From contig NZ_CP010978.1 of assembly GCF_000271665.2 (NCBI RefSeq), positions 3,130,501 through 3,194,500 on the forward strand: DNA of 64,000 nucleotides, in the 5' to 3' direction. Below, piece after piece: positions 7,792 through 18,662 of the stretch. The DNA comes from Pelosinus fermentans JBW45 (GTDB lineage Bacteria > Bacillota > Negativicutes > DSM-13327). Position numbers and translations under genes: made by a program. The notes under the pieces were generated by a model. That model ran no database searches. It saw only the letters and a program-made list of their open reading frames with translations, and was not told the DNA's origin. The first letter of the stretch is position 1. Each line of letters begins with the position of its first letter.

Positions 7792-9807
7792 TTATTTATT
7801 AAGTTTCAATAGTTCTTTGACTTTTGCAACCACATGCTCTACAGTAAATCCATACTCTTTAAGTACGATTGATTCCGGCGCTGAGGCACCAAATGTATCA
7901 ATTCCTAATACACATCCTTGATCGCCAACATAACGTTCCCAACCTAATGTTGATCCCATTTCGATTGCTAGACGAATTTTCACATTAGAAGGAAGCACAG
8001 TTTCTTTATATTCCTTCGACTGATGTTCAAATAAGTTCCATGAAGGGAAACTGACTACGGATACAAAAATATTTTCACTTGCAAGCTGGCTCTGAGCCTG
8101 CACGGCTAGTTGAACTTCAGATCCTGTTGCCAAGAGTAAAGCACTTGGGGTTTCTGCCCTTGCTTTTGAAATAACATATGCACCTTGTCGTACACCTTTA
8201 TCTGCAATTTCCTTCGTCCCAGGGATGGTCAGAAGGTCTTGTCTTGATAAGACTAAGGCTGTAGGTTTATCAAGAGATTCTAATGCTATTTTCCATGCTG
8301 CTACTGTTTCATTCCCATCTGCCGGGCGAATCAGATTGAGATTGGGCAAGGCTCTTAACGAAGCCAGTTGCTCAATCGGTTCATGGGTAGGCCCATCTTC
8401 TCCTACTGCAATACTGTCATGAGTAAACACGTAAGTAACTGGCAGCTTCATTAAGGCCGCCAAACGAATTGCCGGGCGTAAATAGTCCGAGAAAATAAAG
8501 AACGTTGCACCATATACTTTTAATCCGCCGTGTAAGGCCATGCCGTTTAAAGCAGCTCCCATGGCAAACTCCCGCACACCAAACCAAATGTTACGTCCAC
8601 TGTAATCCGTAGAAGAAAAAGGATTTGCATCTTTTATTGTTGTTTTGTTAGAGCTGGCTAAATCGGCTGATCCACCAAAAAGTGCAGGTACTGTTTTAGC
8701 AAATGCATTTATCACTTCACCAGAAGAAGAACGGGAAGCAATTTTTTTGCCGTCTTCATATTGTGGCAAATTGCAATCCCAATGATCCGGCAAAAGCCCA
8801 TTGATAGCACTCTCAAGATTTTTTGCTAACTCTGGATATTGAATGCGATATTTGTCCAATAAAGTATTCCATTTTTCTTCCAAACGAGCTCCCTCTTTAA
8901 TGACCGTCTCAGAAAAATGTGTATACACTTCATCAGGAACATAAAAATCTTCTTCATAAGACCATTTATACGCTGCTTTGGTTAATTGTACTTCTTCTTT
9001 CCCCAGAGGCGATCCATGAGAAGCAGAAGATCCCGCCTTATTGGGTGAGCCAAAGCCAATTGTTGTCTTAACCTCTATTAGCGTAGGACGAAGCGTATCC
9101 GCTTTAGCTTTTACTAATGCTTTATCAATATTGGTTAAATCATTGCCATCTTCTACATAAAGCACTTGCCAGCCATAAGCTTTAAAGCGCTTTTGTACAT
9201 CTTCAGAAAAAGACAAATTTAGTTTTCCATCTAATGAAATGTTATTGGAATCATATAAAACAATAAGACGTCCTAATTTAAGATGCCCTGCAAGAGAAGC
9301 TGCTTCTGCTGAAACGCCTTCCATCAAGTCACCATCACCACAAATACTATAGGTGCAGTGATCCACTATTTCGTATTCTGCTTTATTATATTGAGCTGCT
9401 AGATGCCGTTCCGCCATCGCCATACCAACTGCCATAGCGATTCCCTGCCCTAAAGGTCCTGTAGTAGCATCTACCCCTGGTGTATGCCCATATTCAGGAT
9501 GTCCAGGTGTTCTGCTTTGCCATTGACGAAATCTTTTCAAATCTTCGATTGTAAGATCATAACCTGATAAATGCAATAAGCTATACAGCAAGATTGAACC
9601 ATGGCCTGCAGACAGTACAAAACGATCCCTGTTAAACCATTTTGGATTCTTGGGATTGTGATGCATATGTTTCGTCCAAAGTTGATAGGCCATAGAGGCT
9701 GCTCCCATAGGCATTCCCGGATGGCCAGAGTTGGCTTTTTCCACTGCATCAATCGACAAGTTGCGGATTGTATTGATTGCTAATTGATCTATTTTTTTAG
9801 ATTTCAT
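7792..9807 (-). CDS. tkt: Transketolase
   Basis: 671 residues. Thiamine-diphosphate enzyme that moves two-carbon units between ketose and aldose phosphates in the non-oxidative pentose phosphate pathway. [15 protein letters not shown], the thiamine-diphosphate motif [13 protein letters not shown], and [15 protein letters not shown] in the pyrimidine-binding domain are all present. The open frame extends 30 codons upstream, but AAAGGAG positions the ATG at 9807 ([10 protein letters not shown]), which fits the family N-terminus. It is monocistronic, with stem-loops on both sides. Confidence 0.96.
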   Translation of the reverse strand: MKSKKIDQLAINTIRNLSIDAVEKANSGHPGMPMGAASMAYQLWTKHMHHNPKNPKWFNRDRFVLSAGHGSILLYSLLHLSGYDLTIEDLKRFRQWQSRTPGHPEYGHTPGVDATTGPLGQGIAMAVGMAMAERHLAAQYNKAEYEIVDHCTYSICGDGDLMEGVSAEAASLAGHLKLGRLIVLYDSNNISLDGKLNLSFSEDVQKRFKAYGWQVLYVEDGNDLTNIDKALVKAKADTLRPTLIEVKTTIGFGSPNKAGSSASHGSPLGKEEVQLTKAAYKWSYEEDFYVPDEVYTHFSETVIKEGARLEEKWNTLLDKYRIQYPELAKNLESAINGLLPDHWDCNLPQYEDGKKIASRSSSGEVINAFAKTVPALFGGSADLASSNKTTIKDANPFSSTDYSGRNIWFGVREFAMGAALNGMALHGGLKVYGATFFIFSDYLRPAIRLAALMKLPVTYVFTHDSIAVGEDGPTHEPIEQLASLRALPNLNLIRPADGNETVAAWKIALESLDKPTALVLSRQDLLTIPGTKEIADKGVRQGAYVISKARAETPSALLLATGSEVQLAVQAQSQLASENIFVSVVSFPSWNLFEHQSKEYKETVLPSNVKIRLAIEMGSTLGWERYVGDQGCVLGIDTFGASAPESIVLKEYGFTVEHVVAKVKELLKLNK

Positions 9808-9855
9808 ACATAAAAACTCCTTTCTCTTTCCATGGAATTCAGGTAGAATACAGAA

Positions 9856-9904
9856 AATTCCTTTAAAGCTGCTGCTTGAAAAAAGCAACAACTTCAAAGG
9901 AATT
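9856..9904 (-). terminator. Terminator of sepF
   Basis: Long imperfect stem: AATTCCTTTAAAGCTGCTGCTT (9856-9877) pairs with 9883-9904, with a 5-nt loop. It starts a few bases after the sepF stop and is followed on the minus strand by TTCTGTATTCT. Confidence 0.75.
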
Positions 9905-9911
9905 CTTATAC

Positions 9912-10334
9912 TTATATCTTGGGTTTTATATAGGCAGGAACAGAATACGCATATAGCTCTTTCTCTATATCTACATGTCCTGGAACATAGATAAATACAG
10001 AATCAGCAATTCGTTGTACATTACCAGATACTACATAGCATACTCCATTCATGAAATCTTTAATAGCATGCTGCATATCCAGATCTACACCTGAAAAATT
10101 AATTACTACTGCCACATTTTCCTTCAGATGATTTGCATATATGCACACATCATCATATGTTACTGGTGAAGCCACTACTACTTTTAAAGACATCGATTCA
10201 CTGGTATGAACCTGTAAATTCATCGACTTTCGAGCACGAGCTGCATCCATTTCCGATACAATACTCCCTCCAGCAGCCACTTCCTCCAGTGGCATCAAAT
10301 AATTTGTCAGCTTATCGATTAAACTAAGCCCCAT
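9912..10334 (-). CDS. sepF: Cell division protein SepF
   Basis: 140 residues from ATG 10334, chosen because GGAGG lies 9 bp upstream; the frame is open 9 codons further. SepF links FtsZ to the membrane at the division septum. [18 protein letters not shown] is a membrane-binding amphipathic helix, and the C-terminal 80 residues form the SepF/DUF552 core ([46 protein letters not shown]). The linker is short. The dcw neighbours often found with sepF are absent; it stands between tkt and typA. Confidence 0.92.
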   Translation of the reverse strand: MGLSLIDKLTNYLMPLEEVAAGGSIVSEMDAARARKSMNLQVHTSESMSLKVVVASPVTYDDVCIYANHLKENVAVVINFSGVDLDMQHAIKDFMNGVCYVVSGNVQRIADSVFIYVPGHVDIEKELYAYSVPAYIKPKI

Positions 10335-10474
10335 TATTCTTGCCCTCCAGACATTTTCCAAATAAATTTAACTAATATTTCCATTATAATTTAATCATTC
10401 GACACGTTATTAATAAATCCCTGCATATCAATCATATTTTTTATATTTTTTTATAAGATTATGCGTAAAGATTA

Positions 10475-10498
10475 GAAAAAAGACGCCCCAAGGGGCGC
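10475..10498 (-). terminator. Terminator of typA
   Basis: GC-rich stem GGCGCCCC / GGGGCGTC followed by TTTTTT on the minus strand, 13 bp past the typA stop. Confidence 0.85.
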
Positions 10499-10511
10499 CC
10501 ATGTTTATATC

Positions 10512-12320
10512 TTAGCCATTTTTACGTTCTCTGCCACGTAATGTACGGCTTAAAATTGCTTTACGCAGACGAATGCTCTTAGGAGTCACCTCTACCAATT
10601 CATCTTTATTAATATATTCTAATGCTTGTTCTAAACTTAATATTCGAGGTGCAGTTAAACGCAACGCTTCATCAGAAGCACTTGTCCGCATATTGGTAAC
10701 ATTTTTCTTTTTGCATGGATTAACATCCATATCCATTTCTCTAGTGTTTTCACCAATGATACTACCCTCATATACTGTTTGTCCTGGTACAATAAATAAG
10801 GTTCCTCTTTCTTGCACACCAAAGATACCATAACCGGTTGTTTCACCTGCTTCAAAAGCAACTAAAGCACCGCGACTGCGTCCTGGTATATCGCCTTTAT
10901 ATGGTGCATAGCCATGGAATAAGTGATGCATAATGCCATTGCCTTTGGTACTAGTTAAGAATTCAGAACGGAAACCAATCAATCCACGAGCAGGAATCAC
11001 AAATTCCATACGAAGATAGCCAGCGATCTCTGTCATATTCACTAAGTCAGCTTTGCGAGTACCCAGTTTTTCCATAACAGCTCCCATAAATTCTTGAGGA
11101 ACATCAATGGTTAAAGCCTCCATTGGCTCACACCGCTGTCCATTAATGGTTTTGTAAATAACTTCCGGTTTACCAACCTGGAATTCAAAACCTTCACGGC
11201 GCATGGTTTCAATTAAAATTGACAAATGCAATTCACCACGACCCGATACTTCAAATGTATCTGCACTTTCTGTTTCCCGAACTTTTAAGCTTACATTGGT
11301 TTCTACTTCGCGGAATAGTCGATCACGCAAATGTCTCGTAGTGATGAATTGACCTTCACGTCCAGCAAGAGGACTATTGTTAACACTAAAGGTCATAGCC
11401 AATGTTGGCTCATCAATATCAATAGTTGGTAATGCTTCTGGATTTTCCGTATCGGCAATGGTCTCACCAATATTTACATCATCCAGTCCAGTAATCGCAA
11501 CGATATCACCTAACGCTACATCTTGGACTTCAGTACGTTTTAAACCTTGATAGGTATATAAGCGGCCCAGTTTCGCCTTCTTCTGAATTTCACCATTTAA
11601 CACTAAAACCTGTTGTCCATTCGTAGCTTTACCACGAATAACACGTCCGATAGCAATACGTCCTACATAATCATCATAGTCCAGGGTGGTAACCATGATT
11701 TGCAGTGGTCCATCAATTTCTCCTTGAGGAGCAGGAATTTCAGCTACCAATAACTCAAATAAAGGCTGCAGGTTATCACTGTCATCTTCCATCTTCAATT
11801 TAGCAATACCAGCTCTGGCTGCCGTATAAACAATCTTAAACTCTAATTGTTCATCTGTAGCATCTAGTTCCATAAATAATTCAAACACTTCATCGGCAAC
11901 GTCCTTTACTCGCTGATCTGGACGGTCAATTTTGTTGATAACAACAATCGGTTTTAATTTTTGCTCTAAGGCTTTTTTCAAAACATATTTAGTCTGAGGC
12001 ATAGGACCTTCAAAAGAGTCTACTAGTAATAGAACTCCGTCCACCATATTGAGTACTCGCTCTACCTCACCGCCAAAGTCCGCATGTCCTGGAGTATCCA
12101 CAATATTAATTTTTACACCATCATGCATAATAGCAGTATTTTTTGACAGGATGGTAATACCCCGTTCACGTTCCAGATCGTTAGAATCCATAACCCGTTC
12201 AGCCACAGTTTCATTGGCACGGAATACCCCGCTTTGTCTTAGCATTGCGTCTACCAGAGTCGTTTTACCATGGTCAACGTGCGCAATAATGGCAACGTTG
12301 CGTAAATCAGTACGTTTCAT
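10512..12320 (-). CDS. typA: Ribosome-associated GTPase TypA/BipA
   Basis: 602 residues, translational GTPase of the EF-G group that binds ribosomes and helps assembly and stress adaptation. G1 is AHVDHGKTT, the switch region carries [10 protein letters not shown]3 is [16 protein letters not shown] and G4 is NKIDRPDQR. The beta-barrel and EF-G-like C domains follow, ending in the TypA-specific C-terminal domain ([36 protein letters not shown]). Full length for the family, monocistronic, with its own terminator. Confidence 0.96.
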   Translation of the reverse strand: MKRTDLRNVAIIAHVDHGKTTLVDAMLRQSGVFRANETVAERVMDSNDLERERGITILSKNTAIMHDGVKINIVDTPGHADFGGEVERVLNMVDGVLLLVDSFEGPMPQTKYVLKKALEQKLKPIVVINKIDRPDQRVKDVADEVFELFMELDATDEQLEFKIVYTAARAGIAKLKMEDDSDNLQPLFELLVAEIPAPQGEIDGPLQIMVTTLDYDDYVGRIAIGRVIRGKATNGQQVLVLNGEIQKKAKLGRLYTYQGLKRTEVQDVALGDIVAITGLDDVNIGETIADTENPEALPTIDIDEPTLAMTFSVNNSPLAGREGQFITTRHLRDRLFREVETNVSLKVRETESADTFEVSGRGELHLSILIETMRREGFEFQVGKPEVIYKTINGQRCEPMEALTIDVPQEFMGAVMEKLGTRKADLVNMTEIAGYLRMEFVIPARGLIGFRSEFLTSTKGNGIMHHLFHGYAPYKGDIPGRSRGALVAFEAGETTGYGIFGVQERGTLFIVPGQTVYEGSIIGENTREMDMDVNPCKKKNVTNMRTSASDEALRLTAPRILSLEQALEYINKDELVEVTPKSIRLRKAILSRTLRGRERKNG

Positions 12321-12479
12321 AAATTAAGCCCTCCTACAAAGTCAACAAAGAAAGGATGCGTTTTACTGCACCCTTTTATTTTCGCATACAAACCACTATA
12401 TTATACTGTCGTCTTGCTGTCAATTATAAATATTAAAAATTACCAATATATTTTAGATTATAGGATGATTTTTTCCTTC

Positions 12480-14081
12480 CTATACACCTTTTTTCAATTT
12501 ATTAATGTAGACTTGCATTTTTTCTAAGTTGCGCATAATATCTCCCATCTTCTGATTGTCAGCGCTACCTAATTGTTCAAGATGTCTCCGGTATTCGCCA
12601 TACTCTTTGTCCAATAGTTCTAAATGCTCATGCAACTGTCTTATAGCCGGATCTATTACTTCGGCCTGCTCTATGTTCCAATCTAATCCATTTAAGAGCG
12701 CCGAATCGCCAAAATTTGGAATATAAGTGGAAACATCTAACTTGTCTTTGATTAGCTGCGCAAAGGGTTCTGATGCTTCCACCTCTCCATGTACTAAAAA
12801 AATGTTGGTAGGTTTTCTTTTATAATAGGTTAACCATGTTAACAACTGTTCTTGATCAGCATGTGCCGAGAAACCATCCAGGCTATATATGGTCGCTCTT
12901 ACACTAATTTCTTCTCCCATGATTTTCACCTTGCTTGCACCTTCTACCAAACGGCGCCCTAGACTGCCTTGCGCCTGATAACCGACGAACAATATACTCG
13001 ATTCTGGACGCCACAAATTATGTTTTAGGTGATGAAGAATCCTACCAGCATCAGCCATCCCACTGGCAGAAATAATAATTACAGGTTCATTTAAGCTATT
13101 GAGTGCTTTTGATTCATCAGCAGTTTTTGTGAAACGCAGCTGAGGCATTTGTAAAGGATTATTTTTGGTACTTTCTAGCATTCCTTTGGCTTCTGCATCA
13201 AAATCCTGAGTATTACGCATGAAGATATCAGTAGCAGATATAGCTAGAGGACTATCGATAATCACTGGTATATTAGGAATCTTTCCTGCTTTCAAAAGAT
13301 TATGCAAATAATACAGCATGGTTTGAGTACGGCCTACAGCAAAAGAAGGAATAATGATGTTTCCTCCGCGAGCCACACTGGCATTAATAATGGTTGCCAA
13401 ATGTTCTTCTTTGTCATACTCTTCATGCAAGCGATTACCATAGGTAGATTCGACAATCACATAATCGGCCTCATCAATGAAGGTAGGATCTTTTATGATA
13501 GGCTGATTTGGTTGTCCTAAATCACCAGAAAAAACTAATTTAGTTGTTTTTCCTTCTTCATTCACCATGACCTCCAACATAGCTGAACCTAAGATATGTC
13601 CTGCATCACGAAAACGTACAACAACATTTGGCGACAAGGTCACTTCTTTGTCATAATCTACTGGCGAGAAATGCTCTAGAGTAGCATAAGCGTCCTCAAT
13701 CGTATATAAGGGCTCTACAGGTTTCCTGCCTGCACGCTTCCCTTTCCGATTGGCAATTTCAGCATCAAAGCCTTGAATATGGGCACTATCAGGCAGCATA
13801 ATCCCACAAAGCTCATGTGTTACTCTGGTGGCATAAATTGGACCTTTAAAGCCAGATTTGCATAGTTTAGGCAATAGTCCGCTATGGTCAATATGCGCAT
13901 GAGTTAGCAATACGCAATCAATTGCTGTTGGATCATATAGAAAATCACGTCGATTGAAGGCTGTAATCGTTTTTGAACCTTGGAACATTCCACAATCGAT
14001 TAAAATCTTTTGTGTATCCACTTCTAATAAATAAGACGAGCCAGTTACAATTTTTGCTGCACCTAAGAAAGTTAATTTCAT
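12480..14081 (-). CDS. Metallo-beta-lactamase/beta-CASP ribonuclease-like protein
   Basis: 533 residues. MKLTFLGAAKIVTGSSYLLE and the zinc motif HAHIDHSG mark the metallo-beta-lactamase domain. ESTYGNRLHEEYDKEE, SFAVGRTQTMLYYL and the Beta-Casp/RMMBL segment (GFSAHADQEQLLTWL, FLVHGEVEASEPFA) follow. The family includes RNA exo- and endonucleases such as Thermus TTHA0252. The last 70 residues are a charged, probably helical extension. It is likely cytoplasmic RNA processing; the exact substrate is unknown. No operon partner is obvious. Confidence 0.85.
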   Translation of the reverse strand: MKLTFLGAAKIVTGSSYLLEVDTQKILIDCGMFQGSKTITAFNRRDFLYDPTAIDCVLLTHAHIDHSGLLPKLCKSGFKGPIYATRVTHELCGIMLPDSAHIQGFDAEIANRKGKRAGRKPVEPLYTIEDAYATLEHFSPVDYDKEVTLSPNVVVRFRDAGHILGSAMLEVMVNEEGKTTKLVFSGDLGQPNQPIIKDPTFIDEADYVIVESTYGNRLHEEYDKEEHLATIINASVARGGNIIIPSFAVGRTQTMLYYLHNLLKAGKIPNIPVIIDSPLAISATDIFMRNTQDFDAEAKGMLESTKNNPLQMPQLRFTKTADESKALNSLNEPVIIISASGMADAGRILHHLKHNLWRPESSILFVGYQAQGSLGRRLVEGASKVKIMGEEISVRATIYSLDGFSAHADQEQLLTWLTYYKRKPTNIFLVHGEVEASEPFAQLIKDKLDVSTYIPNFGDSALLNGLDWNIEQAEVIDPAIRQLHEHLELLDKEYGEYRRHLEQLGSADNQKMGDIMRNLEKMQVYINKLKKGV

Positions 14082-14150
14082 AAGACTCCTCTCCTCTCAT
14101 TGCTTACTATCTGTATATTTCGACAATTAATATAAAAATCCTTCCCTTTA

Positions 14151-14198
14151 TAGCAAGTAGAAAAGACTTAGACAAAGCTAAGTCTTTTCTACTTGCTA
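14151..14198 (-). terminator. Terminator of the ylbF-murB unit
   Basis: Perfect 21-bp stem (TAGCAAGTAGAAAAGACTTAG at 14151-14171 and its complement at 14178-14198) with a 6-nt loop. The murB stop codon is the first three bases of the stem on the minus strand. Confidence 0.75.
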
Positions 14199-15122
14199 TT
14201 CTTCACCGATGACCCGCACTTCTGGATGCAGCATGATACCTGAATCCTCATATACACGACGTTGTACTTCTTCAATCAGTAATAATACATCTTCTGCCGT
14301 TGCCCCGCCAGCATTAATTACAAAGCCGGCATGCTTCATTGACACTTGGGCCCCTCCTACTTGGAGTCCCTTTAAACCAGCTTTCTCGATAAGCGTCCCT
14401 GCAAAATTTCCTGGCGGACGTTTAAAGGTACTGCCAGCACTAGGCATTTCTAAGGGTTGCTTGCTTTCCCGCCTGAACGTATACTCATCCATTTTTTGCG
14501 AAATTGCTGGTTTTTCTTGTTTTTGCAGCGTTAATTCTACTTCGCAAACAATGCAGCCATTGTCCTGGAAAATACTATGACGATAGCCGAACTGAATTTG
14601 TGCTGGTAAAAAACGTTGAATATTACCATTTCGGCAAACGCCAGACACTGCCGTAACTACTTGACACATTTCACCTGAGTAAGCACCTGCGTTCATAAAT
14701 ACAGCACCGCCAATGCTACCAGGAATGCCAATCGCAAACTCCATTCCACTTAATCCATGTTTAGCAGCATAACAAGAGACATCTGCCAGCATAGCCCCTG
14801 CACCGGCAGTAACTAAAGCCCCAGTGTGCCGGATATATGACATTTCACTGCCAAATTTTAAGACCAGACCTTTAATACCTTTATCACGTACTAGAATATT
14901 TGAGCCATTGCCGAGTACAGTAACTGGTATGCCATACTGCTTAGTAATAATCATGATGGCAGATATTTCATCCATGGAAGCAGGAAAGACTAAGTAATCG
15001 GCTGGACCGCCAATTTTGAAAGTCGTATGCTTTGATAAGGGCTCATTGATCAAAAGGCGGCACTCAGGAATCACTTGCTTTAACTTTAGTAAAAGTTCAT
15101 CAGACAGATTATTTCTTTTCAA
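14196..15122 (-). CDS. murB: UDP-N-acetylenolpyruvoylglucosamine reductase
   Basis: 308 residues. FAD enzyme that reduces UDP-GlcNAc-enolpyruvate to UDP-MurNAc in peptidoglycan precursor synthesis. The FAD-binding VLGNGSNILVRDKGIKGLV, GIPGSIGGAVFMNAGAYSGEM and the type IIa-like C-terminus (PSAGSTFKRPPGNFAGTLIEKAGLKG, HPEVRVIGE) are present. It overlaps the 3' end of the ylbF-family gene by 14 bp, so the two are co-translated. Confidence 0.95.
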   Translation of the reverse strand: MKRNNLSDELLLKLKQVIPECRLLINEPLSKHTTFKIGGPADYLVFPASMDEISAIMIITKQYGIPVTVLGNGSNILVRDKGIKGLVLKFGSEMSYIRHTGALVTAGAGAMLADVSCYAAKHGLSGMEFAIGIPGSIGGAVFMNAGAYSGEMCQVVTAVSGVCRNGNIQRFLPAQIQFGYRHSIFQDNGCIVCEVELTLQKQEKPAISQKMDEYTFRRESKQPLEMPSAGSTFKRPPGNFAGTLIEKAGLKGLQVGGAQVSMKHAGFVINAGGATAEDVLLLIEEVQRRVYEDSGIMLHPEVRVIGEE

Positions 15123-15459
15123 AGAAATCCATTCCTTCAGCTACAGAATCACCCAAAATTTTATAAATATCCGCCACTAGACGTTGAAATTTCATATATG
15201 ACTGCATAAATGCAGAAGCTTTACTATTTCCAACGATCAGTTGATACATTTGCTGTATTTGCTCTGTTTTTGCTTTGTCTTCTCCCTTGCCGCCCATCAT
15301 ATCGTATTCTAATTCCATCTGCTTGGCAATAAAATCTTTTACCATTTTCTTCGCTTGTTCATCTGTATCAATGATTTTCTTAACTTCCATAAATTCTCTA
15401 TATTCTGGGGATTCTTTAATTGCTCGCACTAAGTCATGGGTTTTATCGTAAATATTCAT
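15109..15459 (-). CDS. YlbF/YmcA-family protein
   Basis: 116 residues, highly charged and helical. MNIYDKTHDLVRAIKESPEYREF and the C-terminal FQRLVADIYKILGDSV match the YlbF family (control of RNase Y, competence and biofilm in Bacillus). ATG 15459 is chosen because AGGAGG lies 6 bp upstream; an in-frame ATG at 15474 overlaps that ribosome binding site. First gene of a two-gene unit with murB. Its role in Negativicutes is unknown. Confidence 0.85.
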   Translation of the reverse strand: MNIYDKTHDLVRAIKESPEYREFMEVKKIIDTDEQAKKMVKDFIAKQMELEYDMMGGKGEDKAKTEQIQQMYQLIVGNSKASAFMQSYMKFQRLVADIYKILGDSVAEGMDFFEKK

Positions 15460-15550
15460 ATTACTCCTCCTCATTTACACTCTACTAAATACACCCAATA
15501 CATTATACAATATTCTATCCATAATCGTATAGATCTGAATATTTGATGCC

Positions 15551-16408
15551 TCATTTTTGCTCTATTAAGGATACATAAAGATCTTGCATCGCTTTTGCAT
15601 CTGCTGCCTGCGTACCAGCAGACTCACAAATCACTCGAGGTGTAAAACCACGTTTAGCGCAAACAGCAACAAAAGGCTCATAGGGAGGGCCAAATTCATC
15701 GGCAAAAGTCCAATGGCGTTTTTCGCCCCCTTTTGTAAACTCAATGGGACTGAAGTGAATATGCAGATTTTTCGCTACTTCTTTTCCTAAAATTTCTCCC
15801 ACCTTATCAAAAACAGCTTCAAATTCCTCTTCTGTTGTATATTTTCCACCTGTTACTGCATGCAAATGTCCAAAGTCTATAGTAGGTATAAGCCATTCGG
15901 ATAAAGTACATACAGCAAGAACTTCTTCTAATGAACCCAATTGATTTTGTTTTCCCATGGTCTCTGGACAAAAATAGATGCCCGTTAGTCCTCGCTTATC
16001 TACTAATTCCAATAGGGTAAAAAGGGCGCGTTTCACATTTTCCATCGCCACTTTCCGATCTTGCTTACCCAACCCTCCCATATGGAAAACAATACGGTCA
16101 GCTCCCATCCAGCGAGCGACTTCTAGGGATTTTAAAAAATGATTTTGTGTATTTCCAATAATTTTTACATCGTCTGTGGACAAACTAATATAATAGGGAG
16201 CATGTATACTCAGCTTCACTCCATACTTTGCTGCTTGCTGCCCAATTTTTATGGCTGTTTCCTCTTTTATATTCACGCCGCGAGTACATTGGTATTCATA
16301 AGCCGTCAGTTTCAGCGTACCCAGCCATGCTGGTATCTCCACCGATGCTTTATAGCCAGCTGCATAGAAAGCCTCTGGATTGCCTCCTGGTCCAAATTGT
16401 GCGCGCAT
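15551..16408 (-). CDS. Endonuclease IV-like TIM-barrel protein
   Basis: 285 residues, xylose-isomerase-like/AP endonuclease 2 barrel. Metal-binding residues typical of endonuclease IV are in place: LSIHAPYYISL, RIVFHMGGLG, YFCPETMG, TIDFGHLHA, HIHFSPIEF and VICESAG. Endonuclease IV cuts at abasic sites in DNA. Overall similarity looks closer to the Nfo-like archaeal/clostridial branch than to E. coli Nfo, so DNA repair is likely but not certain. It stands alone between ylbF and trmL. Confidence 0.8.
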   Translation of the reverse strand: MRAQFGPGGNPEAFYAAGYKASVEIPAWLGTLKLTAYEYQCTRGVNIKEETAIKIGQQAAKYGVKLSIHAPYYISLSTDDVKIIGNTQNHFLKSLEVARWMGADRIVFHMGGLGKQDRKVAMENVKRALFTLLELVDKRGLTGIYFCPETMGKQNQLGSLEEVLAVCTLSEWLIPTIDFGHLHAVTGGKYTTEEEFEAVFDKVGEILGKEVAKNLHIHFSPIEFTKGGEKRHWTFADEFGPPYEPFVAVCAKRGFTPRVICESAGTQAADAKAMQDLYVSLIEQK

Positions 16409-16442
16409 TATGTTTCACCATCTTTTCAATATTTATAGATTC

Positions 16443-16901
16443 TTATTTTAAACCTACAAATTGCTGCTGTCGAAGAGCCTCATATACCACGATTGCAGCA
16501 GAATTTGATAGATTAAGAGATCTAGCATCACTAACCATAGGAATACGAATGCAGCTATCTTTATGTTCTATTAGTAACTGTTCAGGCAAACCAGCCGTTT
16601 CCTTGCCAAACACTAAAAAATCATCTGCTTTAAACTGAATATCACTATAATGCTGATCAGCTTTTGTTGTGTTAAAGTAAAAATTATGCTCTTTATATAA
16701 TTCTATCACTTCAGCAAAATTTTCATGACTATGTACTTTCACTAAATTCCAATAATCCAGGCCAGCTCTTTTCAAATATTTATCTTCAATCGAGAATCCC
16801 AAAGGTTTCACTAAATGAAGCTCCGTATTTGTTGCTGCACACAATCGCGCTATATTACCTGTATTTCCAGGAATTTCAGGTTCAACTAATACAATATGCA
16901 T
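16443..16901 (-). CDS. trmL: tRNA (cytidine(34)-2'-O)-methyltransferase
   Basis: 152 residues, SPOUT fold. MHIVLVEPEIPGNTGNIARLCAATN at the N-terminus, LVFGKETAGLP in the middle and SLNLSNSAAIVVYEALRQ at the C-terminus form the trefoil-knot SAM site of TrmL/YibK. It methylates the wobble ribose of tRNA-Leu species. Monocistronic, in the same orientation as its neighbours. Confidence 0.93.
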   Translation of the reverse strand: MHIVLVEPEIPGNTGNIARLCAATNTELHLVKPLGFSIEDKYLKRAGLDYWNLVKVHSHENFAEVIELYKEHNFYFNTTKADQHYSDIQFKADDFLVFGKETAGLPEQLLIEHKDSCIRIPMVSDARSLNLSNSAAIVVYEALRQQQFVGLK

Positions 16902-16976
16902 GATAACACCTCATTTTTATATCATTTCCAAATACTTAATTATTACATATACTTTCACAATTTTAAATAAAGAAAT

Positions 16977-18410
16977 TCATTTGTCTATTATACTTTTTTT
17001 CTTTGCAGGAAACACAACCATCATAAATACCATTATGATAATTGTTAAAACAATCCCCGTAGATTGAGCATTTAGTATTCCAATTCCTTTTCCACCATTA
17101 CCAAATTGCAGGACTACAGTAGTCAAAACTCCAGCAATTGCGCATATAAAGGCAGCTTTAGTAGAAGGTCGCCTTGAAAACAAACCAAATAATAAAGGAG
17201 CTGTTAATGACACGGACATCAACGAATAAAAAATAGACAATGCTGTAATGATATTAGGCAATAGTAAAGCAATACTAATACCGAGAATTCCAGCTGCCAC
17301 CGTAACGATGCGGCTCATTTTCAGTAATTCCTCATCTGAAGTTTCAGGTTTAATAAAGGTTTTATACAAATCTTTCGTAAAAGATGTTGTTATCATATAT
17401 AGTACTGCGTCTGCAGCACTAACCTCGGCTGAGAAGATGGCTGCCAAAGCAAAGGCAGAAGCCCAAAATGGCATAAATTCTTTCATAACAATCGGCAATG
17501 CCAATTCACTCTGCGACAAGTTCGGAAACGCTGCAAAAGCGCACATTCCTAGTATAACAGGGACAATGGCAAAAGCAAATTGCACCAAAGCATTAAGAGC
17601 TGTGCCAATTCTTACTGTAGCTACATCACGAGCTCCATATACCTTCCCAATTAAACCTGGAGAAATAAAAAAAGACGGCGTTAACATTAAAAAATAACCA
17701 ATAATCATAGTAATTCCAATGCCGTCAAAACTCATATAGGCTTCTGCCTTATTTGCATCCGCTATGTTTTGTCCGATTAGTGCAGTAAGCCCTTCCCAAC
17801 CGCCTATATAATGCAATGCAAAGGGAACGGCTAATAAAAATCCAACAAACTTTACTACGATTTGAATGCTATTTACAAATGTCGCGGCGAGTAGGCCTCC
17901 GGCACCAAAATATAAGATAACTACAATAGAGCCAACCAAAATTCCCACTGTTTTACCAGTACCAGCTACAGCGGTCAAAATCCAGGCAATTCCCATTAAC
18001 TGTCCCGCAAAAATAGCCAGGGTGCCAATAGCCATCATCAATGATATGAATCCTCGAAAATTTCGATTATAACGATAATCCAGATAGTCTCCCAATGTAT
18101 ATAAGTTATATTCTTTTGCCACTCGCCAAATCGCAGGACCAACAATAAAGGCTAATATGACAGAACCTACAGCCGAAGAAGCAATCCACCACCAAGCAGA
18201 AATACCAAATTTATAGCCAACTCCAGCTACGCCAACGGTGGAGCCAGCACCAATGTTAGGTGCAATTAATGTAGTAAATAAAAGAGCAGGTCCTAGCTTT
18301 CTGCCAGCGACAAAAAAATCAGATGCACCTTTAACGCCCTTAGTGGCAATAAAACCTACAGCAACTAAAATACATGCATATACGATAATAGCTATTAAAT
18401 ACGGGTTCAT
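16977..18410 (-). CDS. Sodium:solute symporter (SSS family)
   Basis: 477 residues with about 13 hydrophobic helices. The N-terminal GFIATKGVKGASDFFVAGRKLGP and IAPNIGAGSTVGVAGVGYKFG match the sodium/solute symporter family (PutP/PanF group). It would import an organic solute, such as an amino acid, pantothenate or a carboxylate, with Na+; the substrate cannot be read from the sequence. The C-terminus ends in a short positively charged tail. A 29-bp imperfect palindrome lies about 30 bp upstream of the start. Confidence 0.88.
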   Translation of the reverse strand: MNPYLIAIIVYACILVAVGFIATKGVKGASDFFVAGRKLGPALLFTTLIAPNIGAGSTVGVAGVGYKFGISAWWWIASSAVGSVILAFIVGPAIWRVAKEYNLYTLGDYLDYRYNRNFRGFISLMMAIGTLAIFAGQLMGIAWILTAVAGTGKTVGILVGSIVVILYFGAGGLLAATFVNSIQIVVKFVGFLLAVPFALHYIGGWEGLTALIGQNIADANKAEAYMSFDGIGITMIIGYFLMLTPSFFISPGLIGKVYGARDVATVRIGTALNALVQFAFAIVPVILGMCAFAAFPNLSQSELALPIVMKEFMPFWASAFALAAIFSAEVSAADAVLYMITTSFTKDLYKTFIKPETSDEELLKMSRIVTVAAGILGISIALLLPNIITALSIFYSLMSVSLTAPLLFGLFSRRPSTKAAFICAIAGVLTTVVLQFGNGGKGIGILNAQSTGIVLTIIIMVFMMVVFPAKKKSIIDK

Positions 18411-18439
18411 GTTTACATTCTCCTTTTCAATAACAAATA

Positions 18440-18468
18440 CCTAAAGCTTTGACAATCAAAACTTTAGG
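18440..18468. other. Imperfect palindrome upstream of the symporter
   Basis: CCTAAAG (18440-18446) and CTTTAGG (18462-18468) with additional inner pairing TTTGACAATCAAA. It is either a 5' leader hairpin or an operator for the symporter gene starting at 18410. No T run follows it. Confidence 0.35.
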
Positions 18469-18662
18469 CATTATGAACTGCACTAAATATACTATATTAT
18501 TTCATACAAATCAACATTGTATCTTATTAATACTTGCGATTTATCATACATATCACATTGAATTTGTTTATATCTAATTCATGTTAAAAATAAATCATAA
18601 AAACAAGATAACAGTAGAATAATATATATGTAAGTAACATCTCATCATAAGGAGGAAATTTC

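Noticed and set aside
9808-9897. N-terminal 30-residue extension of transketolase
   Set aside because: It would run back into the sepF terminator hairpin; AAAGGAG places the start at 9807 and the family begins there.
17248-17697. 149-residue open frame antisense to the symporter
   Set aside because: Same reason: shadow of a hydrophobic protein, without own signals.
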